Source: Acidisarcina sp963790505
Lineage (GTDB): Bacteria > Acidobacteriota > Terriglobia > Terriglobales > Acidobacteriaceae
Assembly (NCBI GenBank): GCA_963790505.1
Contig: CAWBOT010000004.1
Coordinates: 1,364,001-1,428,000, forward strand
Direction of reading: 5' to 3'
Length of the DNA: 64,000 bases
The position numbers and the translations under genes were made by a program. Every line of letters begins with the position of its first letter. Position 1 is the first letter of the stretch. The notes under the pieces are model-generated. The model was not told where the DNA came from, searched no databases, and saw only the letters and a list, made by a program, of their open reading frames with translations. Shown piece after piece: positions 35,687 to 44,505 of the stretch.

Positions 35687-35911
35687 ATGTCTCCGGGCGT
35701 GCTCAATCGAGTAAAGGAACTTCGCAGCGAGCGCGGCTGGACGCAGGAAAAGCTTGCGGAGGCGGTCGGCGTCTCGCGCCAGAGTATCAATTCGATTGAA
35801 CGGGATCGTTATATGCCGAGTCTGGCTTTGGCGTTGACCTTCGCCAGAGTCTTCGATTGTCCGACCGACCAAATTTTTCAACTGGAAAACGGAACTGGAG
35901 AACGGAAATGA
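35687..35911 (+). CDS. XRE-family (Cro/C1-like) transcriptional regulator
   Basis: 74 residues. VKELRSERGWTQEKLAEAVG followed by VSRQSINSIERDRYMPSLAL is a complete helix-turn-helix; the rest (FDCPTDQIFQLE) is the usual compact end of YozG/SinR-like repressors. ATG 35687 has AAAGGGGGC six bases upstream, whereas an ATG at 35624 has no site. The stop overlaps the next ATG (ATGA), so it heads an operon with two small membrane proteins. Confidence 0.85.
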   Translation: MSPGVLNRVKELRSERGWTQEKLAEAVGVSRQSINSIERDRYMPSLALALTFARVFDCPTDQIFQLENGTGERK

Positions 35912-36159
35912 ACCTGCCGTTTAATCTTCCCGCCAAACTTCCAATCCTGGGCCGAGCGGTCGACGAGCGCTTCCTGAACCGGCGGCTTCGGGCGACAAGC
36001 CTGGGTGGAGTCATCGGCGGGGTGACCGCCATTCTGCTCTTTGCCTATCGCTTCTATGTCAATCACACCTGGAGCTGGGACCTCTTCGTCGTGATTGCCA
36101 CCATTCTGGGCGTCAAGATGTCGGTGATGGCCTGGTACTTATTGACCGACCAGGCCTAA
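35908..36159 (+). CDS. small membrane protein in XRE operon
   Basis: 83 residues, two transmembrane helices (TSLGGVIGGVTAILLFAYRF and SWDLFVVIATILGVKMSVM). GGAGAACGG before the ATG. XRE regulators coupled to small two-helix proteins of this sort are common in Gram-positive and acidobacterial genomes; their function is unknown. Confidence 0.65.
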   Translation: MNLPFNLPAKLPILGRAVDERFLNRRLRATSLGGVIGGVTAILLFAYRFYVNHTWSWDLFVVIATILGVKMSVMAWYLLTDQA

Positions 36160-36173
36160 GAGGAGAAATCAAA

Positions 36174-36404
36174 ATGTGTGTGCTCGGTTCGACCAAAAAC
36201 TACCGTTACCTCATTGCGCTGGCCTCGTCGTGCCTCGCCCTGGGTTTGTTGCTGCCGATGGTCTTCCAGCCCGAGGCGGGAACGTCGCGAAATCTCCTGC
36301 ATTTCGTCTGTGGAATGCTGATTGGCATGTCGGGCAGCATCAATCTGTCGCTGGTCTGGCGGAAATCCAGGCAGCGGCGGCTCAGCAGCGGGCCTCGCCT
36401 GTAA
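36174..36404 (+). CDS. small membrane protein in XRE operon
   Basis: 76 residues with two hydrophobic segments (YLIALASSCLALGLLLPMVF, LLHFVCGMLIGMSGSINLSL) and a basic C-terminus. AGAGGAG ten bases before the ATG. Third gene of the XRE unit, 14 bases after its neighbour. Confidence 0.6.
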   Translation: MCVLGSTKNYRYLIALASSCLALGLLLPMVFQPEAGTSRNLLHFVCGMLIGMSGSINLSLVWRKSRQRRLSSGPRL

Positions 36405-36443
36405 CCGGGGCCAGCCTGCCGCTATAATTCTCTCTTGCTCACT

Positions 36444-36986
36444 ATGCAAGCTGAGAATCCCAATCCGGAGACGAAACAGTTGCTCGAGATCACCGATATT
36501 ATGGCGATCCTGCCGCATCGGTATCCATTCCTGCTGATCGATCGTGTCATCGAGATCGCGCGAATGAAGCGCATTGTCGCGATCAAGAATGTGACTATCA
36601 ACGAGCATTTCTTCACCGGCCATTTTCCCGGCTATCCGATCATGCCCGGCGTGCTGGTAGTCGAGGCGATGGCGCAGGCTGGCGGACTCCTCCTGCTTCC
36701 CGAGATTCCTGATCGCGACAAGAAGCTGATGGTCTTCACCGGTATAGAGCGGGCGAAGTTCCGCCGCCCGGTTGCTCCGGGCGACCAGCTTCGCATTGAG
36801 GTCGAGGTGCTGAACTGGCGGACCAGCGCAGCGAAGCTCGAGGGCAAGGCATTCGTCGATGGAAAGCTGGCCTGTGAGGCGGTGATTCTGTGCGCCGTTG
36901 TGCCACGGACTCCTCCAGAGGCGCCGCGCCCTGCTGAACTGGCTGCTGAAAAGGCGCCAGTTCTGGAGGCGGTAGTCTCGGAGTGA
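36444..36986 (+). CDS. fabZ: 3-hydroxyacyl-[acyl-carrier-protein] dehydratase
   Basis: 180 residues. ILPHRYPFLLIDRV and FFTGHFPGYPIMPGVLVVEA contain the catalytic histidine and the glutamate of the hot-dog dehydratase; FTGIERAKFRRPVAPGDQL completes the pattern. It dehydrates 3-hydroxyacyl-ACP in fatty-acid elongation and competes with LpxA for the same precursor. A 30-residue Pro/Ala tail extends the usual length. TATAAT at 36423-36428 gives a very short leader. The stop overlaps the lpxA GTG by four bases. Confidence 0.92.
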   Translation: MQAENPNPETKQLLEITDIMAILPHRYPFLLIDRVIEIARMKRIVAIKNVTINEHFFTGHFPGYPIMPGVLVVEAMAQAGGLLLLPEIPDRDKKLMVFTGIERAKFRRPVAPGDQLRIEVEVLNWRTSAAKLEGKAFVDGKLACEAVILCAVVPRTPPEAPRPAELAAEKAPVLEAVVSE

Positions 36987-37759
36987 GTATCCACCCGACA
37001 GCGATCGTTGCGTCGAGCGCGGTCATTCCGGAGTCTTGCAGCGTCGGGCCTTATTCCACTATCGGACCGAATGTGGTGCTGGGCCAGGATTGCGAGCTTG
37101 TCTCGCACGTCATCCTCGACGGCCATCTTACCGTCGGTGCGCGGTGCAGGATCTTTCCCTTCGCCAGCGTTGGCGTTGCTCCGCAGGACCTGAAATACAA
37201 GGGCGAACCCACCCGCGCCGAAATCGGCGAAGAGACGGTGATTCGCGAGAGCGTGACCATCTCCCGCGGAACAGTCGGCGGCGGAGGGACGACACGTGTC
37301 GGCAGCCATTGCCTCATCATGGCGTACGTTCACATCGGCCACGACAGCCTGATTGGCGATCATTGCATTCTCGCCAATGCCGCGACGCTGGCGGGCCACG
37401 TGACTGTCGAGGAGTATGCGGTGGTCGGCGCGCTTTGCCCGGTGCATCAATTCTGCCGCATCGGAAAATATTCGTTCATCGGCGGCGGGACGACGATCAC
37501 CCAAGACGTCTTGCCGTTCTCGCTGACCTCGGCCAAGCGCGAGACCCACGCTTTTGGGTTGAACAAGATTGGCCTCGAGCGGCGCGGCTTCACCCGCGAG
37601 CAGCTTAAGGCGTTGCAGCATGCTTACCGGCTCTTGTTGGCCGCGAAGCTGAACACTTCTCAGGCGGTCGACCGGCTGAAGAGCGAAGGACTGGCAACGG
37701 AGGATGTGACCTACCTTGTCGAGTTCGTCGAGCAGTCGCAGCGCGGAGTCCTGAAATAG
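36983..37759 (+). CDS. lpxA: UDP-N-acetylglucosamine acyltransferase
   Basis: First step of lipid A synthesis: moves a 3-hydroxyacyl chain from ACP to UDP-GlcNAc. 258 residues, GTG start overlapping fabZ. Left-handed beta-helix with VGPYSTIGPNVVLG, VGVAPQDLKYKGEPT, MAYVHIGHDSLIG (catalytic histidine) and GLNKIGLERRGF before the C-terminal helical domain (LLLAAKLNTSQAVDRL). fabZ-lpxA-lpxI is a standard order when LpxI replaces LpxH. Confidence 0.93.
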   Translation: MSIHPTAIVASSAVIPESCSVGPYSTIGPNVVLGQDCELVSHVILDGHLTVGARCRIFPFASVGVAPQDLKYKGEPTRAEIGEETVIRESVTISRGTVGGGGTTRVGSHCLIMAYVHIGHDSLIGDHCILANAATLAGHVTVEEYAVVGALCPVHQFCRIGKYSFIGGGTTITQDVLPFSLTSAKRETHAFGLNKIGLERRGFTREQLKALQHAYRLLLAAKLNTSQAVDRLKSEGLATEDVTYLVEFVEQSQRGVLK

Positions 37760-37764
37760 CTGCC

Positions 37765-38646
37765 ATGGCCGCCGACCCTACTTCGGTTTCTTCGAGAAAG
37801 CTCGGCCTAATAGCCGGCAACGGGCGCTTCCCATTCCTCCTCCTCGAAGCCGCCCGGGCCCACGGAGATGAAGTCGTCGTCGCGGCGCTCAAAGAAGAGA
37901 CCGATCCCGAGATGGACGCCCGCGCCGCCACCGATCCCGGAATCACCGTCCTCTGGCTCTCGCTTGGCGAACTTTCGAAGCTGATCGAAACCTTCCAAGC
38001 CGCCGGAGTCACCCGCGCCATCATGGCCGGTCAAGTGAAGCACAAGCAGATTTTTTCCAGCATCCGGCCGGATTGGCGTCTGGCCAAGCTGTTGCTTTCG
38101 CTGCGCACCCGGAACACCAATATGCTGCTCGGCGCGGTCGCCAAGGTGCTTGGCGACGAGGGGATCGAGCTGATCTCGTCGACCTCGTATCTCGAGCCGT
38201 TGCTCGCCAAAGAGGGAATCCTGACCGCACGCGCACCGGGCGAACAGGAATTGCTGGACATCGAATACGGACGCACGGTGGCTCGCGAGCTCGCCGCCCA
38301 CGACATCGGGCAAACGGTCATCATCGCCGGACAGGCCTGCGTTGCGGTCGAGGCAATGGAGGGAACAGACGCGGCGATCCTCCGCGCAGGGGCGATCATG
38401 CGGTCTTTGGACGACGAAGCCTCTACTTTCGAGCGCAGTCTGACCGTCGTCAAGGTCGCGAAACCGAAGCAGGATCTCCGCTTCGACGTGCCGGTGATCG
38501 GCATTTCCACGATCGAGGCGATGCTCCAGGCGAATGCTACCTGCCTCGCTCTCGATGCCGGGCGCACGCTGATTTTTGATGAGGCTACAGTTCTGGCCAA
38601 AGCCAATCTGGCGGAAATTGCGATTGTCGCGGCCAGGACCGCATAA
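37765..38646 (+). CDS. lpxI: UDP-2,3-diacylglucosamine pyrophosphatase LpxI (DUF1009)
   Basis: Releases UMP from UDP-2,3-diacylglucosamine to give lipid X. 293 residues. LGLIAGNGRFPFLLLEAARA opens the N-domain; VTRAIMAGQVKHKQIF, EGTDAAILRAGAI, KVAKPKQDLRFDVPVIG and LDAGRTLIFDE are characteristic. Starts five bases after the lpxA stop. lpxB, lpxD and lpxC are not in the window. Confidence 0.92.
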   Translation: MAADPTSVSSRKLGLIAGNGRFPFLLLEAARAHGDEVVVAALKEETDPEMDARAATDPGITVLWLSLGELSKLIETFQAAGVTRAIMAGQVKHKQIFSSIRPDWRLAKLLLSLRTRNTNMLLGAVAKVLGDEGIELISSTSYLEPLLAKEGILTARAPGEQELLDIEYGRTVARELAAHDIGQTVIIAGQACVAVEAMEGTDAAILRAGAIMRSLDDEASTFERSLTVVKVAKPKQDLRFDVPVIGISTIEAMLQANATCLALDAGRTLIFDEATVLAKANLAEIAIVAARTA

Positions 38647-38706
38647 TTAAGCGTCTACCACCAGGGCGCCGAATCGGCGCCAAACCGCCTTACCGGAGAA
38701 CACAAG

Positions 38707-39267
38707 ATGGCAAAAGCAGGGATAGTCGTCACCGCTATCATCGTCGCCGTGGCAGGACTCGCGGCCTTCGCTGTTCACAGTTACGCTGCCGACGACCCGG
38801 CGATGCCGCAGGTTGGGCAGACCGCGCCCGGTTTCACTCTTCCTTCACAGGACGGAACCCAAATTTCGCTCGACAGCTTCAAGGGTAAGTGGGTGGTGCT
38901 CTACTTCTATCCCAAGGACATGACCAAGGGCTGCACCATCGAGGCGCACAACTTCCAGCGCGACCAGGACAAGTTCACCAAGGAAAATGCGGTGATTCTC
39001 GGCGTTAGCGTCGACTCGACGGATAGCCATAAGGAGTTTTGCACCAAAGAGAACCTGACCTTCCGCTTGCTTGCCGATCCATCGAAAGGCGTCGTGAAGG
39101 CCTACGGTTCATTAGGCAGCTTCGGCCCCGTCGAGATCGCCAAGCGCAATACCTTCCTCATCGATCCCAGCGGGAAGATCGTCAAGGTCTGGACCGGTGT
39201 CGATCCATCCAAACACAGCGAAGAAGTGCTGGCCGAGCTGGCGACCGTCGAACAGAAAGGGATGTAG
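38707..39267 (+). CDS. exported peroxiredoxin (AhpC-TSA, BCP-like)
   Basis: 186 residues with an N-terminal membrane/signal helix (GIVVTAIIVAVAGLAAFAVH). PGFTLPSQDGTQISLDSFKG and VVLYFYPKDMTKGCTIEAHN hold the peroxidatic cysteine (GCT). In classical BCP a resolving cysteine follows five residues later (GCTxEAC); here that position is histidine, and the only other cysteine is in HKEFCTKEN, so the resolving partner is displaced or absent. Probably a periplasmic peroxide-removing enzyme. Confidence 0.8.
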   Translation: MAKAGIVVTAIIVAVAGLAAFAVHSYAADDPAMPQVGQTAPGFTLPSQDGTQISLDSFKGKWVVLYFYPKDMTKGCTIEAHNFQRDQDKFTKENAVILGVSVDSTDSHKEFCTKENLTFRLLADPSKGVVKAYGSLGSFGPVEIAKRNTFLIDPSGKIVKVWTGVDPSKHSEEVLAELATVEQKGM

Positions 39268-39320
39268 CGACTTGCTCGCGCGGCGGCCTGATTGAAGGAT
39301 GAGGCTTTGCAGTTTGAGCT

Positions 39321-40583
39321 TTAAGTGGCCTCGCGCAGTGAATCTTCCGCCCAGCGGGTCGCCTCGAAACACATCTGGCTCAGGCGATCGGAGCCAAGCG
39401 CGAGAATTTCTCGCGACTCGGCGATCGACTCCCACTCCCCGGTCTCGAAGCTGCGGGCCACGACGAGCGGGAACGAGGTAAAGTTGGCCTCGCCCAGCAA
39501 GGCGGCGCGCACCGGGAGCCGGAAGGGAATCAAATCGAGGACGGCGGTCATGGGAATCTCCAGGATCGCATCCATGAGAGAAAACAGCCCAATGAGATAC
39601 TGTTCGCCCGGGTCCTGATGAAGATGGGGAGCCAATAGTTCGCACAGGCGTGCGCGCTGCAGAGAGAGCGAGAGCAGCTCATGGGGCCGATGCGGGCTAA
39701 GCCGGCCGGCGATTACGATCGTCGCAAGCTTGCGAAAGTCCTGGTCGCCCATGATGATCAGCGCCCGCTTGACGCTGCGCACCTCGCTGCGCCTTCCGTA
39801 GACGGCCGAATTTGCCAAACGCAGCAGGCGAAAGGACAAGGGAGGGTCGGAAACGGCAATCCGTTCTACCTGGCTGCGGTCGAGAGGCGATTGGGTCAAC
39901 AACGCCAGAAGCCGCAGGTAGTTCGGATGGTTGGTCCGTACTTCGCTGCGCACGAGCATTGCCGGCTTGCAGAAGAAGTATCCCTGAAAATAGTGGAAGC
40001 CCTCATCGAGCGCGGTTGCGAATTCTGCTTCGTCTTCAAGTCTTTCGGCCACGAGGGCGGAGGCGCCCCCGCGAAGCTTGCAGAGAATCCGTGCGCGGGA
40101 GATCTTATCGGTAACCCGAAAGTTCACCTTGATGTAATCGGCCATCTGGACCAGGCCCCCGGCATTGTCGCTCAGGAAGACGTCGCCTAGCGCCAGGCGG
40201 TAGCCTTTCTTCTTGAGCGCGAGGCAAGCGGCAACGACTTCCTCGTCGGGGTCTACCGTTTTCCCCACCTCAAGAACGGTATGGCGGGGCGGCAGCAGTG
40301 TGGCCAGATTGCCCACCAGCGAGTCGCGGGTGCATTTTACAAAGACCAGCGTCTTGGATGACAGTGAGTCGGTCCCGGCGATCAGAACGTTGTCCAGCAT
40401 CTGCCGAGTGCTGTCGTCGGGGTCGCCCGTGAAGAAGTTCTCCCATCCCGACCGAAAGAGCAGCTCGTAGGCCACGGCATTTCGCTTTTTATCGAAGATC
40501 GGTTGACGCGCCAGGAATCGGGTCTGTCGCAAAGACTGGGTGTCCGCCGGGGCGGCGCCGGGCAAAACGTCGGTCGCATCCAT
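39321..40583 (-). CDS. EAL-HDOD signalling protein with degenerate EAL domain
   Basis: 420 residues. N-terminal EAL-like domain (RQPIFDKKRNAVAYELLFR, LEVGKTVDPDEEV, GYRLALGDVFLSDNAGGLV, ADYIKVNF, YFQGYFFCKP) in which the EAL glutamate remains as YELLF but the DDFGxG loop is GDVFLSD, so c-di-GMP hydrolysis is unlikely. C-terminal HDOD domain (SPLDRSQVERIAVSDPPLSF, RLLRLANSAVYG, IIMGDQDFRKLATIV) is typical. YuxH-like proteins of this type act as regulators. It is separated from the upstream phosphatase gene by a 22-bp palindrome. Confidence 0.85.
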   Translation of the reverse strand: MDATDVLPGAAPADTQSLRQTRFLARQPIFDKKRNAVAYELLFRSGWENFFTGDPDDSTRQMLDNVLIAGTDSLSSKTLVFVKCTRDSLVGNLATLLPPRHTVLEVGKTVDPDEEVVAACLALKKKGYRLALGDVFLSDNAGGLVQMADYIKVNFRVTDKISRARILCKLRGGASALVAERLEDEAEFATALDEGFHYFQGYFFCKPAMLVRSEVRTNHPNYLRLLALLTQSPLDRSQVERIAVSDPPLSFRLLRLANSAVYGRRSEVRSVKRALIIMGDQDFRKLATIVIAGRLSPHRPHELLSLSLQRARLCELLAPHLHQDPGEQYLIGLFSLMDAILEIPMTAVLDLIPFRLPVRAALLGEANFTSFPLVVARSFETGEWESIAESREILALGSDRLSQMCFEATRWAEDSLREAT

Positions 40584-40615
40584 CACCAATAAGCCTCTAG
40601 GGACTTATCGGCAGG

Positions 40616-40637
40616 GAGCCCTCAAATTTGAGGGCTC
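40616..40637. repeat. perfect 22-bp palindrome upstream of the EAL-HDOD gene
   Basis: GAGCCCTCAAATTTGAGGGCTC, 33 bases before the start codon of the EAL-HDOD gene and 63 bases past the phosphatase stop. It could be an operator for a dimeric regulator or a hairpin terminator for the phosphatase gene; there is no T-run after it on the minus strand. Confidence 0.6.
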
Positions 40638-40700
40638 AGGCTGGAGGGCTTTGCCGGCGCGCACAGATTGAGGAATTCTTTGAAAGGCCCGGAAGCTCTC

Positions 40701-43328
40701 CTACAAGGCTCCTGCAGGGGCGGGATCCAACTTCAGGATCAGCACGGTCATATCGTCGTGTTGCGGGGCGCCGGCTGTGAATTTGTCCGCCTCCGCGAAG
40801 ATTGCCTTGAGGACTTCCTCGGCGGACCCGTCCTTTGCCTCTGCGGCCGCAATCATCATCCGTTCTTCGCCCCACTCTTCGTCGTCATGGGTCATGGCCT
40901 CGCTGATGCCATCGGTATAAGTAACCAGGAGGTCGCCGGGCTCGAGCTGTAGAGTCTGTTCGCTATAGGGTGCGAAGGGAAGCAGGCCGACGACCGGGCC
41001 GTCCGCTTCGAGGCGCAGGATTTCGCTTTCGCCGCCGGGTTTCTGGCGGAGCACGAGGGGCGCATTGTGGCCGGCGTTGACGCACTCGAGCATGCGGGTC
41101 ACGGGATTCAGCGCGCCGAAGAAGAAAGTTGCATAGCGATTGTCCGCCGAAGCCTCGTAAACCAGGCGATTGACCTTATCCATTAATTTGGCGAAATCGC
41201 GTGGGTTGTCAAGGGTGACGCCGCGCAGCGAGGCGCGCAGACTGGCCATCAGCAGGGCGGCAGAGATTCCCTTTCCCGAGACGTCGCCGATGGCCAGGCC
41301 CAGGCGGCCGTCCTGCAGCGGAAATACGTCGTAGTAATCGCCGCCCACTCCCTGAGCGGGACGGCAGGCGCCGGCCACGCTGGCCCCAGTGAGCATCGGC
41401 ATCTCCTGGGGAAAGAGCCGTTGCTGCACTTCGTGGGCAATCTCGATCTCGCGGTTGACGCGCTCCCGCTGAGCGGCCTCATTGGCGAGGGAATGCGCCA
41501 GTTCGCTGACTTCGAGCGCCATGCCAGTCTGGGTCGCCAGTACCTGGAGCAGGTGCAAATCGGACTTGGAATAGGCTGCCTCTGACTGCTTCGGCCCGAG
41601 CGCCATCACCCCCATCAGTCGGTTTCTCCCGGGCAGCGGGAGTAGCAGTTCTGTACCGAGGTCGTCGAGGGTCTGGCGCTCCACTTCATCGGCCATCAAA
41701 TACCAGGCATCCGGGTCTTCGCGGTAGAGCTCGGCGGGGGCGTTGGTGTTGGTCAGATTGCGGATCGCGGAGGAGTTCGCGGCCAGCGCCAGGGTATCGG
41801 GGCTGCCAGGAAAGTGGCCGACAGCCTGGGCGACACAAAACCTCGGGCCCTCGCGGAGCAGCATCCCAATCTGGGTCACATGTAGCGTCTCCGCGACGCA
41901 CTTGGCGACGGTCTGTAGCAAGGGGCCGCTCTCGGTAAACTTCCGGACTTCATCGGAAAGCTCGTTCAGCACCTGTTCGGAGTCGTAGGCTTCACGGAAG
42001 AATTTCTTGTCCAGCCAGTTTTGCGTTCGCTTGTTGAAGCCGAGGCGGATCAGGAGGATAAGGACAACAAAGGCGATCGCCTGCCCCAGCTGATCGCGGG
42101 GGATCTGTTTCTGGGTCAGCAGAGGCAGCAGGAAGCGGTAGGTCACGATGGCCGCGAGAACAAACTGGATGACCAGCAGGGTCGCTTTGGCCAAGGCGTA
42201 CTTCGTGCCCTGCCGGACGAGGATGCTGACATCCATTGCCCGCTGGACGAGGACGACATAAGCCAGAGACAGGGGCGCGAGCAGGAAGATGGTTCCCCCG
42301 GTATACGCCGCCCAGACGTGCCCAGCGGCATTCGGTAAATAGCCAAAGTGGGGCAGCACAACGAAGACAAGAATGAGCGCACCAAGACCAATGCCCGTAC
42401 CAACGATCAGGATGCGAAGCCTGCGGCGTGCGTCTTCAGTCGAGGCCGACAGAAGTTTGTCGGTCATAATGACCAGGTAGAAAATTACGCAAACCAGCGC
42501 GAGGAAATTGTCGACGCGATCGACCTTGGCCATGAAGTTCGCAAACCGCGGCGAGTCTCCGCCGAAGTAGAACTGCGATACCTGCTGCCGCAACTCGAGG
42601 ATTCCGCAGATGAGACCTGGACCCAGGATGACCCATTTGAGCCAGGGCAGTTTTCTGTCAACGCGCGAACGTTCGGGGAAGTAAACGGCGAAAGGAACGA
42701 GGGCATAATATCCATAATTCTGCAGGATCTCGTAGTAAAAGCCACGAAAGGCGAGCCAGCCGCCGGTCGCCCAGCCTGTGCCCAGCGCAAACACCACCCC
42801 GGGGTAGATCAGCAGAACCAGCAGCAGCCAGGCGTTCGGCTCATCGGGCTTGGCAAAGACGACCCAGTAGCCAATGAGCATGCAGAGTAGGGGCATGAGA
42901 CCGAAGAGAAGGAAGCTTCGCCAGGTCGGCCCTAGACCGATAGGAGCGCCGGGCGGAGCCTCGATCGCGGCCAGGGTGATAGTCGCGCTGCCTTCGGAGC
43001 CATCGGGGCGCCGGAAGCCGACTATCAGCGCCTCCCCCGGTGCGGCGGGACGGACGATCTCCTTCCACTGTGCCAGGCCGGTGTACGGGGCGCCGTTGAG
43101 CGATTCGACGGTCATCCCTTTTGCCACGCCGGCGCGTGCTGCCTCCGGCTTCACATCGGTGATCTGGTGCGTGTCGGCATCCATGTCGAACGAGTCGCGA
43201 GCATGCTGATCGAGATGCAGCCCCAACTCGAACCGGTCCCGAGTGTCGGCGCTCCAATAAAGAATGCCGGCCAGGGCGACCAGAGCGAGCAGCATTCGGA
43301 GGAGCGTCGAGTAGCGGGAAGATCTCAT
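40701..43328 (-). CDS. membrane SpoIIE-type PP2C serine phosphatase with PDZ-like and GAF domains
   Basis: 875 residues. N-terminal helix, then a periplasmic PDZ-like segment (residues 55-115: VKPEAARAGVAKGMTVESLN), six or seven transmembrane helices (about 130-410), a GAF-like domain (about 455-610, including LPGRNRLMGVMALGPKQSEA), a coiled coil (EIEIAHEVQQRLFPQEMP) and a SpoIIE/RsbU phosphatase domain with GGDYYDVF, GDVSGKGISAALLMA, YTDGISEA and APQHDDMTVLIL supplying the metal-binding aspartates. It should control an anti-sigma antagonist or similar protein in response to an external signal. Confidence 0.88.
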   Translation of the reverse strand: MRSSRYSTLLRMLLALVALAGILYWSADTRDRFELGLHLDQHARDSFDMDADTHQITDVKPEAARAGVAKGMTVESLNGAPYTGLAQWKEIVRPAAPGEALIVGFRRPDGSEGSATITLAAIEAPPGAPIGLGPTWRSFLLFGLMPLLCMLIGYWVVFAKPDEPNAWLLLVLLIYPGVVFALGTGWATGGWLAFRGFYYEILQNYGYYALVPFAVYFPERSRVDRKLPWLKWVILGPGLICGILELRQQVSQFYFGGDSPRFANFMAKVDRVDNFLALVCVIFYLVIMTDKLLSASTEDARRRLRILIVGTGIGLGALILVFVVLPHFGYLPNAAGHVWAAYTGGTIFLLAPLSLAYVVLVQRAMDVSILVRQGTKYALAKATLLVIQFVLAAIVTYRFLLPLLTQKQIPRDQLGQAIAFVVLILLIRLGFNKRTQNWLDKKFFREAYDSEQVLNELSDEVRKFTESGPLLQTVAKCVAETLHVTQIGMLLREGPRFCVAQAVGHFPGSPDTLALAANSSAIRNLTNTNAPAELYREDPDAWYLMADEVERQTLDDLGTELLLPLPGRNRLMGVMALGPKQSEAAYSKSDLHLLQVLATQTGMALEVSELAHSLANEAAQRERVNREIEIAHEVQQRLFPQEMPMLTGASVAGACRPAQGVGGDYYDVFPLQDGRLGLAIGDVSGKGISAALLMASLRASLRGVTLDNPRDFAKLMDKVNRLVYEASADNRYATFFFGALNPVTRMLECVNAGHNAPLVLRQKPGGESEILRLEADGPVVGLLPFAPYSEQTLQLEPGDLLVTYTDGISEAMTHDDEEWGEERMMIAAAEAKDGSAEEVLKAIFAEADKFTAGAPQHDDMTVLILKLDPAPAGAL

Positions 43329-43441
43329 AGGCGGATCGTCTTCATACTAACCGAGCATACGCAAAGCCCGATTGCGAGGTTCGCACGCGGAGGCGTTGCG
43401 TAGTAATCTCTTCTGAACTGCCAGAGCGTTGCGAGGATTCA

Positions 43442-44383
43442 ATGAAAAGATGGCTCCTGCTGGTTTGCTTTTGGTCTTCAATCGCGCTCCTTGCGGCGGA
43501 AGCGCCCGCCTCTCGCCCCAAAATTACCGGAATTTCACATCTCGCCGTGTATGCGACCGACCCCATTAAGACGGCCGATTTCTATGAGCGAATCGTGGGC
43601 TGCGAAAAGGCTGCCGACTTTGAAGACCACCCCGGCGTTCGCTACACGATCAACAGCAACCAATATGTCGAGGTGATGCCGTTGCCGCCAACGGCGGGGG
43701 TGGACCGTCTCGACCACATTGCCTTCCGCACGACGAACGTTGAGGCGCTGCGCCGATACCTGCAAGCGCACGGAGTTCCGACGCCGAACCAGATCAGCGT
43801 GAGTCCCGGCCCCGAAAAGATCAAATGGCTCGAGGTAAAAGACTTCGAGGGCAATCACGTACAGTTCGTCGAGGATTCGAAGAATTCGGCGATGCCGCCC
43901 GACACGAAGCTGGTAGGTCACCATATTATTCACGTCGGGATGATGATCCGCGACCGCGCCGAGGCAGACCAGTTTTACCGCGACATTCTTGGGTTCAAGC
44001 TTTATTGGCATGGCGGCGCAGATCCCGAAAAGACAGACTGGGTTGCAATGCAGGTGCCGGACGGCACCGACTGGCTGGAATATATGCTGACCAGCGGTGC
44101 TTCCGGCTCCGGCATTCCCTTCCACATCACCCAAAACGCGTTGGGTGTTCTGAACCATTTCTCTGTGGGTGTGCCGGATATGGCCGCAGCGGTCGCCACG
44201 CTGAAGGGCGACAACCGGGTAGGACCTCGCGGAAGCGGACCGCAGATCGGCAAAGACGGCAAATGGCAGTTCAACGACTTCGATCCCGACGGGACCCGAA
44301 TTGAGTACATGGAGTTCACGCCGACCAGGACACCTTGCTGTGCAGCATTCACCGGGCCGCACCCATCGCCCACGGAACAGTAG
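43442..44383 (+). CDS. exported protein with two VOC (glyoxalase/dioxygenase-like) domains
   Basis: 313 residues, signal peptide MKRWLLLVCFWSSIALLAAEA. Two VOC modules: residues 28-145 (ISHLAVYATDPIKTADFYER, DHIAFRT, FEGNHVQFVED) and 158-295 (GHHIIHVGMMIRDRAEADQF, FDPDGTRIEYMEF). Candidate metal histidines/glutamates occur in each. Function unassigned: extracellular lactoylglutathione lyase activity would be surprising, dioxygenase or binding roles equally possible. A GAGGA site is five bases upstream. Confidence 0.75.
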   Translation: MKRWLLLVCFWSSIALLAAEAPASRPKITGISHLAVYATDPIKTADFYERIVGCEKAADFEDHPGVRYTINSNQYVEVMPLPPTAGVDRLDHIAFRTTNVEALRRYLQAHGVPTPNQISVSPGPEKIKWLEVKDFEGNHVQFVEDSKNSAMPPDTKLVGHHIIHVGMMIRDRAEADQFYRDILGFKLYWHGGADPEKTDWVAMQVPDGTDWLEYMLTSGASGSGIPFHITQNALGVLNHFSVGVPDMAAAVATLKGDNRVGPRGSGPQIGKDGKWQFNDFDPDGTRIEYMEFTPTRTPCCAAFTGPHPSPTEQ

Positions 44384-44505
44384 CAGCGGTTTTTTCAAAG
44401 CGGCGAGGGAGGAAAGACTTGCTTAGAATGGCTTTGCTGGTGTCAACTTACCGTCGCCGTAATTATTTGTGACACCCGGCTCCGGCTGCGTGAGTCATAC
44501 CATCT

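Noticed and set aside
38665..38681. GGCGCC-GAATC-GGCGCC hairpin as the lpxI terminator
   Set aside because: Short 6-bp stem with no T-run on either strand; too weak to call.
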